Assembly (NCBI RefSeq): GCF_946478805.1
Contig: NZ_CAMLDC010000005.1
Location: forward strand, 209,551 to 273,550
From: an uncultured Fluviicola sp.
Lineage (GTDB): Bacteria > Bacteroidota > Bacteroidia > Flavobacteriales > Crocinitomicaceae
Reading direction: 5' to 3'
Length of the DNA: 64,000 bases
Under the pieces are notes generated by a model. The model saw nothing but the letters and a program-made list of their open reading frames with translations, did no database searches and was not told the origin of the DNA. Shown here piece after piece: positions 27,759 to 35,690 of the stretch. Every line of letters starts with the position of its first letter. The stretch's first letter is position 1. Position numbers and translations under genes: made by a program.

Positions 27759-28668
27759 TTCTGCAGATGAGCGTTAAGCCCAGTTTATTGGATTCCAGGT
27801 TATTTACAATCAGAATGACTTGTGCTTCCTTATTTTCAACCAACCAATCGTTTGCCATGTGAAGAGCAAAGGAGGCCGCACTTTGATAATAACCTGAATA
27901 ATCCGGAAAAGAAATATGTTTCCTTGCTTTGGATTCAAATGTGGAACCCGCTTCAAGAATCAGATCGATATCCTGTAAAGTGTAATTGTTTGAATTTAAG
28001 AAACGGGTAATCTGGGTTTCGATATCTTCCGAAGAAAAGGAAGCGTCACAAGCCCGGATATGTGAGATCCCATTTCCCTTTTCATCCGACAATACCAAAA
28101 AAGTGGCTCCCGATGTAAAGGGATGCGTTGTTTCGATCAAATTACCGCGGAGGCGCTCCAAAAATGGAATGGCTTCATCTGCGGCTCCAACCAAAACCGA
28201 TTTTTTTCCTTCATCGATGCACAAAAGGCCATCTTTCAAAGCCACTTCGAATGAAAGTGCATTCTGAGTATGGGTCATGTTATAGGCATGATTCTTCAAA
28301 TCCAGGGAAATCTGACCGGATATCGTATTGTGTGTACTTTGGATAAAAGCGGTGGGAGAAAGAATGTCTCCACTAACAGAATTGATCGTCACCAGGAATT
28401 TCTCCGTATCGGTTAAACAGCCCAAAGCTGTTCCTACTGAAATCGAATCAAATTCATTGGAAACGTTTTCCTGGCAAGCTTTCGAAGCGGTGATTCCCAT
28501 TCGTAAGATGGTGCTCAACCTTCTTAGAGCTGCAATCGGAATATAGTTTTTGTAATCGGGAGAAATCAATTCGCTATCTGTAGCCAAGGGTTTTAATTCG
28601 TTCCAGATGTTTTGTTTCTGAAAAGAATCCTGGTGTGTAATTGATTCTATGTGTTGAATGAAATACAT
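27742..28668 (-). CDS. Ketosynthase-like chain-length-factor protein (CLF 2)
   Basis: 308 residues, shorter than CLF 1 but clearly related to it: IPIAALRRLSTILRMG, SVGTALGCLTDTEKFL and FIQSTHNTISGQISL. The KS cysteine region reads TQNALSFEV, so there is no nucleophile. It follows KS B by 1 bp, repeating the ACP-KS-CLF order seen at 16681-19183. It probably sets chain length together with KS B. Confidence 0.76.
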   Translation of the reverse strand: MYFIQHIESITHQDSFQKQNIWNELKPLATDSELISPDYKNYIPIAALRRLSTILRMGITASKACQENVSNEFDSISVGTALGCLTDTEKFLVTINSVSGDILSPTAFIQSTHNTISGQISLDLKNHAYNMTHTQNALSFEVALKDGLLCIDEGKKSVLVGAADEAIPFLERLRGNLIETTHPFTSGATFLVLSDEKGNGISHIRACDASFSSEDIETQITRFLNSNNYTLQDIDLILEAGSTFESKARKHISFPDYSGYYQSAASFALHMANDWLVENKEAQVILIVNNLESNKLGLTLICRNEVEA

Positions 28669-28669
28669 A

Positions 28670-29845
28670 TTAAACCTTGCTTAGAATGATTGTTGAATTA
28701 TTTCCTCCGAACCCAAAAGAGTTGGATAAAATATGTTTAATCGTGTTTCCTTCAGAATAATTTTTTACCGGAACCAATCCTGTTTCAACGATAGCTTGCC
28801 CGAAATTAAGATTTGGAAGTAGAGCTCCGTTGTTCAAAGCTAAAATTCCGAAAACGGCTTCTATTCCTCCTGAAGCGGCCAAAGTGTGCCCGGTATAAGC
28901 TTTTGTGGAGCTGAATGGGGGTATGGAAGAACCGAAAACGGTTTTGATTCCGTGAGATTCGGACAAATCATTGTTTGGTGTAGCTGTTCCGTGAGCATTG
29001 ATGTAATCGATATCACTTGCATTCAAACCGGCAATTTCCAAAGCGCCTTTCATGGAAAGCGTTGCACCCAATCCTTCAGGCGAAGAAGCTGTTTGATGAT
29101 AGGCATCTGAAGCGTTGCTCCAACCGGAAAGAATTGCCAAAGGCTTCTTTCCTGATCTTTTCATGGTTTCTTCTGTTTCCAAAACGAGGAAACCCGCACC
29201 TTCACCGAGGTTCAATCCTTTTCTTGTTTCATCAAACGGTCTGCACCATTCGTCGTCGAAAATCATCAGAGAACGAAATCCTGAAATGGTGAATTGAGAA
29301 AGTCCATCTGTTCCGCCGACAACCACGCGATCCAATTGTCCGCTCAAAAGCATTCTTGCTCCTAACATGATTGAGTTTGCAGCAGATGAGCAAGCGGTGG
29401 AAATGGTATTCACATATCCGTCAATTCCCAACTCTTTTGCAATCTGCTCGCTTGTTGTTCCGCTCGGATGGTTCTTGTATAGACTCAAATCATCAGTTTC
29501 ACCGGCAAGAAAATCCTTGTAAGCAATTTCACTTACGTCCATTCCGCCAACTGAAGTCCCGGAGATCAACCCGGTTTTTATTTCCGGATTCAATGTGTGA
29601 CCGTGAAAAGCTTCCTTAGCAGCAATCATCCCAAGTAAAGCGGTCCTGGATGCATCCTGGGTCAGTGCAAAACGTTGAACCAATTCGTCATTTGTCCAAC
29701 GGATTTCACCTACTTTAAAACGTTCTGTATGGATTTTTTCACCTTGCCTGATCCCTGTTTTTTCAGAGCGCAGGGCAAGCAATGTTTCTTCGACGTTTTC
29801 ACCGATAGAAGAAATAACACCAGTTCCAGTAACGTAGATGCGCAT
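28670..29845 (-). CDS. Beta-ketoacyl-ACP synthase (KS B, FabF-like)
   Basis: 391 residues with the complete triad: Cys152 in ISTACSSAANS, His in NAHGTATPNND and His in KAYTGHTLAASG. It resembles KS A closely in these motifs. It starts directly after the ACP 2 stop (no gap) and is followed by CLF 2. It probably elongates either the aryl polyene chain or the alkyl chains of the resorcinol, but sequence alone does not say which. Confidence 0.9.
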   Translation of the reverse strand: MRIYVTGTGVISSIGENVEETLLALRSEKTGIRQGEKIHTERFKVGEIRWTNDELVQRFALTQDASRTALLGMIAAKEAFHGHTLNPEIKTGLISGTSVGGMDVSEIAYKDFLAGETDDLSLYKNHPSGTTSEQIAKELGIDGYVNTISTACSSAANSIMLGARMLLSGQLDRVVVGGTDGLSQFTISGFRSLMIFDDEWCRPFDETRKGLNLGEGAGFLVLETEETMKRSGKKPLAILSGWSNASDAYHQTASSPEGLGATLSMKGALEIAGLNASDIDYINAHGTATPNNDLSESHGIKTVFGSSIPPFSSTKAYTGHTLAASGGIEAVFGILALNNGALLPNLNFGQAIVETGLVPVKNYSEGNTIKHILSNSFGFGGNNSTIILSKV

Positions 29846-30100
29846 TTATTGATGTTTAGTAATGTAAGCTGCCAACGTATTTACCGATTGAAAGATTTCT
29901 TTTCCTTCACTCGGGTCCGAAATCTTGATTCCGTAGTTGGAATCCAATAAAACGATGAATTCCAAAGCATCGATCGAATCCAATCCGATACCCTGATCTC
30001 CGAACAAAGGAGCATCATCTTGTATATCTGCAGGAGTTAAATCTTCCAGGTTCAATTGCTCAATAATCTGAGCCTTTAGGTTTTCTTTTAAGTCACTCAT
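29846..30100 (-). CDS. Acyl carrier protein (ACP 2)
   Basis: 84 residues, with the phosphopantetheine attachment Ser42 in GIGLDSIDALEF. Its motif resembles ACP 1 more than ACP 3. Its start overlaps the end of the short KS-like gene by 8 bp, and its stop touches the KS B start, so translation of the three genes is likely coupled. Confidence 0.88.
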   Translation of the reverse strand: MSDLKENLKAQIIEQLNLEDLTPADIQDDAPLFGDQGIGLDSIDALEFIVLLDSNYGIKISDPSEGKEIFQSVNTLAAYITKHQ

Positions 30101-30701
30101 TTCTGTATTGTTTAATTAGTGTTGAGAGTTCAAGTTCGATTGAATTGTCAGTATGTTCCGAATCACTTAGCAAAAATAGGAAACATTCTTGTTCGCCATT
30201 CGTTTTCGCTTCTACCCAGGCACATAAACAGACATTATTTCCCTTATTTAACCCGATTTGTGCCCATTCTGAAAAATGAACCGGATTGAATGCCTCTTCT
30301 ATGAAAAAGCAATTTTCACCATACCATTTATGACGGATGCATAATTCGCCTGTAACAATATTTGGTAATGTATATACGAATAGGGAAGGGCTTGGATTAT
30401 TTAAATGCCCGTAACTTTCTATAAACAGGTTGTCCGTGTATTGACTTGCAGTGTTGTTTGCGAAAATAAGTTGCAGGTCGTTTTCCAGGTCGACATCTTT
30501 TGGGAAGAACGGAAGAATCAGTTCTGTTCCGATGAACGCCATTTTCGAAAGCACGTCCATCTTATAGAACTTAGGGTATTCCACTCCCAATTGCTGGTAG
30601 GCCGATTTGAGTGGATTTTCCTCTTCACCGGTATTGAAAACCTGATTTCCATTCAGGTAAATTCCTCTTGGACAAACGTAACTATGTGCTAAGATCTTCA
30701 C
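30093..30701 (-). CDS. Short ketosynthase-like protein lacking catalytic residues
   Basis: 202 residues. Its middle (LQLIFANNTASQYTDN, LFVYTLPNIVTGELCIRHKWYGE) matches the KS N-terminal half, but there is no nucleophilic cysteine motif and no C-terminal KS half with HGT/GHT histidines. At about half the normal length it is a third degenerate KS-like subunit. It overlaps KS C by 4 bp and ACP 2 by 8 bp. It may act as a partner or chain-length subunit for KS C. Confidence 0.68.
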   Translation of the reverse strand: MKILAHSYVCPRGIYLNGNQVFNTGEEENPLKSAYQQLGVEYPKFYKMDVLSKMAFIGTELILPFFPKDVDLENDLQLIFANNTASQYTDNLFIESYGHLNNPSPSLFVYTLPNIVTGELCIRHKWYGENCFFIEEAFNPVHFSEWAQIGLNKGNNVCLCAWVEAKTNGEQECFLFLLSDSEHTDNSIELELSTLIKQYRNE

Positions 30702-31768
30702 GACTGTTTTTGTAAGATTAGGCTTGCATTTCCTCCTCCAAATCCGGAAGCAGTCTTCAAAACTGTATTCAATTCCTTTGATTCGATGCGTTGAATGATA
30801 TTTAATGGAACCGAAGTTCCTGAATCTTTGAATCCAAGGTTAGGAAAAAGAATGCTCTTCTCCATTGAAACGATGCTCATGATAGTTTCCAAGACGCCGG
30901 CAGCGCCTAAAGTGTGGCCGAAATAGCCTTTCATGCTGTTCAATGGTACTTTGTCAAGCTTTGTTCTGCCGAATGCAATACTTTCCATTTCATCATTGAA
31001 AACGGTTGCTGTTCCATGAGCAGAAACGAAATCGATGTTTCCTGCAGTCAAACCGCTCCGCTTCAGTGTTTTTTCAATGGACCGAACCAAACCTTCCCCC
31101 GTTCTTGACGGACCTGAAATATGATTGGCGTCATTGGAAGAAGCCCCGCCTTTGTATAAAACAGCAAAATCAGCCGGTTTTTCAACGGTTACCAAAACGA
31201 TTCCACAACCTTCACCCAGGACTGTTCCATCCCTGGATTTGTCAAATGGCTTGCAGGTCTCGTTACTTAAGGCAAATAAACTTTGAAAACCATAGGAAAC
31301 GAATTCAGAAACAGCGTCGATTCCGATGACAATGACATGATCGTATTTCCCTGTGATCAAATAATCTGCCGCCGTATTTATTGCAATGACTCCCGAAATA
31401 CAGGCGTTTGAAATGATAAACACTTCCGATTTTGGAAAAAATTCATGAATAATGGGCTGAGTTCCTGCAAAGGTGTCACCGGGAAGCAGATCAACATTTC
31501 CTTTCGTGGAACTTACAATAATTGCTGTTTTTCCGGAAACAGGGAATTTTTCTTTTGCTCTTTCCAGTGCTTCTTTTAGAAGCGAATCGTAGCGATTGGA
31601 AGTGATTTCTTCCCGTTTAGACAAAGGAATGGTTGTATCCTGAAAACCTGCATTTTCAACAAGTTTAATTCCTGAAATACCCTTTTTAAACCCCTCGATA
31701 TGCTGTTCGAATGTGTTCCCGATTGGAGTTACCAATGAAAGTGGCGATATGTAAACCGGCTTATGCAT
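30698..31768 (-). CDS. Beta-ketoacyl-ACP synthase (KS C)
   Basis: 356 residues, shorter than the other KS enzymes (391-407), mainly through the N-terminal part. The triad is intact: Cys123 in ISNACISGV, His in SAHGTATVFND and His in KGYFGHTLGAAG. The active-site neighbourhood (ACISG rather than ACSSG) differs from KS A, B and D. Overlaps of 4 bp with the short KS-like gene and 8 bp with the thioesterase gene place it in the same translation chain. Confidence 0.85.
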   Translation of the reverse strand: MHKPVYISPLSLVTPIGNTFEQHIEGFKKGISGIKLVENAGFQDTTIPLSKREEITSNRYDSLLKEALERAKEKFPVSGKTAIIVSSTKGNVDLLPGDTFAGTQPIIHEFFPKSEVFIISNACISGVIAINTAADYLITGKYDHVIVIGIDAVSEFVSYGFQSLFALSNETCKPFDKSRDGTVLGEGCGIVLVTVEKPADFAVLYKGGASSNDANHISGPSRTGEGLVRSIEKTLKRSGLTAGNIDFVSAHGTATVFNDEMESIAFGRTKLDKVPLNSMKGYFGHTLGAAGVLETIMSIVSMEKSILFPNLGFKDSGTSVPLNIIQRIESKELNTVLKTASGFGGGNASLILQKQS

Positions 31769-32189
31769 CGATCCAATTTTGACTTTCTTCCCAAATGCGA
31801 TAGAATTCGGGTTTGATTAACTCCAAGGTACGATCGGAAGTGAACATGAATACCTGCATTGTCATTCCGGTTGCTGCGACCTGTTTTGTTGCATTATTGA
31901 TCACCTCATAACGAAATACGATCTTGGCGGAATCATGTTGCTCCAGGATAATGTTTATCAACGCTCCCTCCCCGTAAAAGATGGAGGCCTTGTGCGAAAT
32001 TTCGGATTTTACGATAGGAATGAAGTAACCTTGTGCGTGTACGTCCAGGTATTCGATCCCGAAATCCCTACCGAATTGTTCACGGGCATCTTCAAAAAAT
32101 TTCAAATAGTTTCCATGCCAAACCACACCCATTGCGTCTGTTTCACTGAAACGCACAGGTACGAGAATGGACGATTTCAGGATTTTCAT
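31761..32189 (-). CDS. Hot-dog acyl thioesterase (4HBT family)
   Basis: 142 residues. The family motif SETDAMGVVWHGNYLKFFED contains the catalytic Asp18 and the conserved HGNY, as in 4-hydroxybenzoyl-CoA thioesterases. It could release finished acyl chains from ACP, or act as an editing enzyme that clears mis-primed ACPs. It lies between KS C and DH 2, with 8-bp and 4-bp overlaps. Confidence 0.85.
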   Translation of the reverse strand: MKILKSSILVPVRFSETDAMGVVWHGNYLKFFEDAREQFGRDFGIEYLDVHAQGYFIPIVKSEISHKASIFYGEGALINIILEQHDSAKIVFRYEVINNATKQVAATGMTMQVFMFTSDRTLELIKPEFYRIWEESQNWIDA

Positions 32190-32605
32190 GCCAGAACAAT
32201 TTTCATTTGACAGGTCAAAAGCACTTGTCCATTTGATTTGGCAACTCCTTCCACTAAATGAATGGTATCAAAAGTGCTTAATATTTTAACCGATGTTTCG
32301 ATCAGGTCATTCAGTTTTGCGCTGTTCTCAACCTGAACCTGGGTCACTGCTCCAATAAATCCCAATTTCGGTTCACCACCTTCTATCAGGCTATTGAGGT
32401 AACCAAAGCCGGCAGCGCAAGTTTGAGCAATATTTTCGATTAACGATGATTCGGAAAGAATGCCATTTTCCAGGAACAAATTCTCTGAAGTAATTTCAAA
32501 GTTGGTATTGAATCCGGTTTCATTCGCATCCAACAAAGAATCGATCATGACGAATGGAGCTCTTTGAGGAATAATGGACGTTATATTTTCTTTATTAATC
32601 AACAT
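32186..32605 (-). CDS. Dehydratase-like hot-dog protein without the FabZ motif (DH 2)
   Basis: 139 residues from ATG 32605; a TTG three codons upstream could also serve. IPQRAPFVMIDSLLDANE is typical of FabA/FabZ-like hot-dog proteins, but the HFPGxPVxPG motif is replaced by LFLENGILSESSLIENIAQ, so the catalytic His is missing. In aryl polyene systems a motif-poor dehydratase subunit accompanies a FabZ-like one; here DH 1 at 26004 is the probable partner. It overlaps the acyltransferase by about 11 bp and the thioesterase by 4 bp. Confidence 0.72.
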   Translation of the reverse strand: MLINKENITSIIPQRAPFVMIDSLLDANETGFNTNFEITSENLFLENGILSESSLIENIAQTCAAGFGYLNSLIEGGEPKLGFIGAVTQVQVENSAKLNDLIETSVKILSTFDTIHLVEGVAKSNGQVLLTCQMKIVLA

Positions 32606-33467
32606 AGTATTCAAAAAAGTTAAACCATTGAGTTGGGCTTGCTTTGACCTGTTTTTCCAGGTATTCTGCGTAAAGTTGTGCTATTTTTTCAGGAGACTCG
32701 AACTCTGTAAGTGGATCTGTAGCACTTAATTCATAATGCGTACTTCCTGATTTGACAGCATATACAAAGGTAAGCGGAACTTTGAATTTATGTGCCATAA
32801 TAAATGGCCCTGCAGGGAATTCGGCATAACCGTTCAAAAATGGAAGTCTGAAGTTCTTCTGACCGGGTGTTGTCCTGTCTGCATGCAGGGCGATCAATTC
32901 GTTTCGTTTCAATGCTTGGTGAATCAGGATGAGGTGTGACAAGTCATCCTTGATGGGAATCAATTGGTATTGCGATTTTCCTGCTGCATCTTCCACATAA
33001 GCTTTGATTTTTTGGACTTCGGCATCGAGCATCAGGATATTGATCTTCAAGGTGATTCTTTCTCCAAGCAGGTTTCCGGCATTTTCCCAGTTCCCTACAT
33101 GGGCTGAAAAAAGAAATCCGCCTTTCCCGGCTTCGTTCATTTTGATCAAGGCTTCTTCGTTGTTAAAACGAAAGGTAAAGATTCTTTTCCGGGGTGTTTT
33201 TAAGGCAATCCTGTCGATAAGCGTCTGTCCGAACAAATACAGATTCCTGGCGGTTGCCTTGATTGCTTGCCACTTGGTGTAATTGAATCCTTTTTGGTAA
33301 AAGGAAATCAGGGCTTTTCGCGGTTTTCGTGAAAAAAGCAGAAAGTAACCAGAAACACCGATGCAAAAAAAGTAAGCGACCCGGACTCCTAGAAATCGAA
33401 TAGAGTAGATAAAAAATTTATACCCCCAAAGCGAACCTTTGGTTTTACCATCCCATTTTTGTTCCAT
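32595..33467 (-). CDS. Lysophospholipid/lipid A-type acyltransferase (LpxL-like)
   Basis: 290 residues. The catalytic motif H(x4)E is SAHVGNWE (His123, Glu128), as in LpxL/HtrB acyltransferases. A single N-terminal hydrophobic stretch (about 28-45) suggests membrane association. In this cluster it may attach an acyl or aryl polyene group to a lipid or to the resorcinol. It is a candidate for the ester-forming step, beside the BtrH-like and C45 proteins. It follows ACP 3 by 6 bp. Confidence 0.83.
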   Translation of the reverse strand: MEQKWDGKTKGSLWGYKFFIYSIRFLGVRVAYFFCIGVSGYFLLFSRKPRKALISFYQKGFNYTKWQAIKATARNLYLFGQTLIDRIALKTPRKRIFTFRFNNEEALIKMNEAGKGGFLFSAHVGNWENAGNLLGERITLKINILMLDAEVQKIKAYVEDAAGKSQYQLIPIKDDLSHLILIHQALKRNELIALHADRTTPGQKNFRLPFLNGYAEFPAGPFIMAHKFKVPLTFVYAVKSGSTHYELSATDPLTEFESPEKIAQLYAEYLEKQVKASPTQWFNFFEYYVD

Positions 33468-33473
33468 TCACTC

Positions 33474-33719
33474 TTAAGCGTTCAGACGTTGTTCGACCAA
33501 GTCGTAGAAATCGTTGAATGTCTCGATTGTCTTGAAATCGTCAGCAGTCGGTTTGATGCCCAGGTTTTCTTCAATAACAACAACCAGGTCTACGTAATCC
33601 AAACTGTCTAAATCCAATGTTTGTTGCAAATTGTTATCTGGTAAGATCAACGCGGCATCCACTTCGAATTCTTCCGATAAAAATTGTTTTGTAGTAAGAA
33701 TGATATCTTCTCTTTTCAT
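33474..33719 (-). CDS. Acyl carrier protein (ACP 3)
   Basis: 81 residues with Ser39 in LDLDSLDYVDL as the phosphopantetheine site. This DSLD motif matches ordinary ACPs more than the DSID motif of ACP 1 and 2. It is encoded 14 bp after KS D. Its proximity to KS D and the ketoreductase suggests that it carries the main polyene chain. Confidence 0.88.
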   Translation of the reverse strand: MKREDIILTTKQFLSEEFEVDAALILPDNNLQQTLDLDSLDYVDLVVVIEENLGIKPTADDFKTIETFNDFYDLVEQRLNA

Positions 33720-33733
33720 ATGTTCAGGTAACT

Positions 33734-34957
33734 CTATTTTTTATACTTTTTAACGATCAACGAGGAGTTTGTTCCTCCGAATCCAAATGAATTGGACAAG
33801 AAGCAATCAATGTTCTGCTCTTTGTAGCTTGGAATGATATTAATCTTTTCCGAGTTTTCATCCGGATTCTCAAAATTGATATTCGGTGCAATGAAATCAT
33901 TGTTCATCATCAACAGGGAATAAACGATCTCACTTGCTCCTGCCATCCAACATTCGTGCCCGGTCATGCTTTTGGTAGAGCTTACGGGAACTTTTGACCC
34001 GAGTACATTGAATATTGCTTCTGCTTCCGTGGAATCCCCGATTGGAGTTGAGGTCGCATGGGCATTCACATAATCAATATCACTCGGTGTCAGGTTCGCT
34101 TGTTTCAAAGCCATATTCAATGATCTGAATTGACCGTCGAAGTTTGGATTAGAAATATGATCGCCGTTTGAAGAGAAACCGAATCCAACAATTTCTCCAT
34201 AAATCGGAGCATTTCTTTTCAAAGCTGATTCCAATGATTCGATGATTACGGTTGCAGCGCCACCTGATGGTACCAATCCGTCACGATCCCTGTCGAAGGG
34301 TCTGCTTGCCATTGAAGGAGCGGCATCTCTTACGGAAAATGCTCCCAAACCATCAAAACTTGCCATTGCATAGTTATTGATTTCCTGGGCACCTCCACAA
34401 ACAACCCGTTCCTGCAATCCCTGTTTGATTAACAAGTAACCCATTCCAATGGAATGAGAACCTGAAGAGCAGGCAGCTGAAATCGTGAAATTCATTCCTT
34501 TCAATTTGTAAATGGTCGAAAGGTTCATATTCACGGTAGAATTCATGTTTTGAAAAATATCACCGCTTCCGATTAAGGTAGTGTTCTTTTTCGCACGAAC
34601 TTTGTCCACTGTTTCAATCACAGCACCGGCCGTTGAATCATTTCCGAAGATAATCCCGGTTTCCGTCTTATCTAAAAAGTCAGCATCCAAGCCGGAACCT
34701 TCCATTGCCTGTTTCGTTGACATGAAGGCAAAACGAGCGGGTTGGTGCATCCCAATGCGTTGACGACGGGATAGAAAGGGATTCAAATCGGGTTCAGCAA
34801 CCATTCCTGTAAAGCAAGAACGGTAACCGAAGTCTTTACGCTGTTCATCGTAAATGACACCACTGCGACCCAGTCGCAAAGATTCCAGGACCGTATCCAG
34901 GTCTTCACCCAGACACGAGTAGGCACCAATTCCGGTAATTACTACACGATGTTCCAT
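33734..34957 (-). CDS. Beta-ketoacyl-ACP synthase (KS D)
   Basis: 407 residues with the complete triad: Cys163 in ISAACSSGSHSIG, His in NAHATSTPIGD and His in KSMTGHECWMAGA. The GHECWMAG motif is more like FabB than the GHTLAA of KS A and B, and the flanking loops differ, so this is a distinct KS type. It lies 1 bp after the ketoreductase gene. It probably performs the basic elongation steps. Confidence 0.9.
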   Translation of the reverse strand: MEHRVVITGIGAYSCLGEDLDTVLESLRLGRSGVIYDEQRKDFGYRSCFTGMVAEPDLNPFLSRRQRIGMHQPARFAFMSTKQAMEGSGLDADFLDKTETGIIFGNDSTAGAVIETVDKVRAKKNTTLIGSGDIFQNMNSTVNMNLSTIYKLKGMNFTISAACSSGSHSIGMGYLLIKQGLQERVVCGGAQEINNYAMASFDGLGAFSVRDAAPSMASRPFDRDRDGLVPSGGAATVIIESLESALKRNAPIYGEIVGFGFSSNGDHISNPNFDGQFRSLNMALKQANLTPSDIDYVNAHATSTPIGDSTEAEAIFNVLGSKVPVSSTKSMTGHECWMAGASEIVYSLLMMNNDFIAPNINFENPDENSEKINIIPSYKEQNIDCFLSNSFGFGGTNSSLIVKKYKK

Positions 34958-34958
34958 T

Positions 34959-35690
34959 TTAAGCGTAAATTCCCCCGTTAATATTAATAACTTCTCCCGT
35001 TATGTAAGCCGCTTTTTCAGACGCCAAAAAACTAGCAAGGTACGCTACTTCTTCCACTTTTCCAAAGCGATTCGCTGGAACCATTCTTTTTAATTCATTC
35101 ATATCCAAGTCACTAGTCATGTCCGACTCAATGAACCCAGGCGCTATTGCGTTCACAGTAATATTCCGTTTTGCAATTTCCTGGGAAAGTGCTTTAGTTG
35201 CAGCAATCATGCCACCTTTCGCCGCAGAATAATTGGTTTGTCCCGGAACACCCTTTAAGCCGCTTAAAGAAGCGATATTGATGATGCGTCCGCTTCGTTG
35301 TCTCAACATCTTCTGGATAATTGCCTGCGTACAGTTATACATTCCTTTCAAAGAAGTGTTCAATACGGAGTCCCAATCTTCTTCCGTTACCCATGGAAAC
35401 AGGTTGTCTTTCGTGATTCCGGCATTGTTTACCAGAACGTGAATGATTCCTTCCGGATTGGTTGTATACCAGTTTTCAACGGCAGCTTTTACAGCAGCAC
35501 CGTCCTTTACGTCAAAATGCAACAATTCACCCGTTCCTCCGGCTTCCTGGATCAAACGAAGTGTTTCTTCTGCTGCAGCCTGGTTGGAAGCATAGTTAAT
35601 TAAAATATGTAGGCTTAGGTCCTGGGATAATTGTAGCGCGATCGCACGTCCAATTCCTCTGGATGCGCCTGTCACTAGAGCACATTTCAT
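34959..35690 (-). CDS. 3-oxoacyl-ACP reductase (FabG-like SDR)
   Basis: 243 residues of the short-chain dehydrogenase family. The cofactor motif TGASRGIGRA is near residues 7-16, NNAG follows, and the catalytic Ser-Tyr-Lys set lies in SLSGLKG...NYSAAKGG. It reduces 3-ketoacyl-ACP with NADPH, giving the 3-hydroxy intermediate for dehydration. It overlaps the ammonia-lyase gene by 4 bp and precedes KS D, consistent with a pathway-dedicated KR. Confidence 0.9.
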   Translation of the reverse strand: MKCALVTGASRGIGRAIALQLSQDLSLHILINYASNQAAAEETLRLIQEAGGTGELLHFDVKDGAAVKAAVENWYTTNPEGIIHVLVNNAGITKDNLFPWVTEEDWDSVLNTSLKGMYNCTQAIIQKMLRQRSGRIINIASLSGLKGVPGQTNYSAAKGGMIAATKALSQEIAKRNITVNAIAPGFIESDMTSDLDMNELKRMVPANRFGKVEEVAYLASFLASEKAAYITGEVININGGIYA

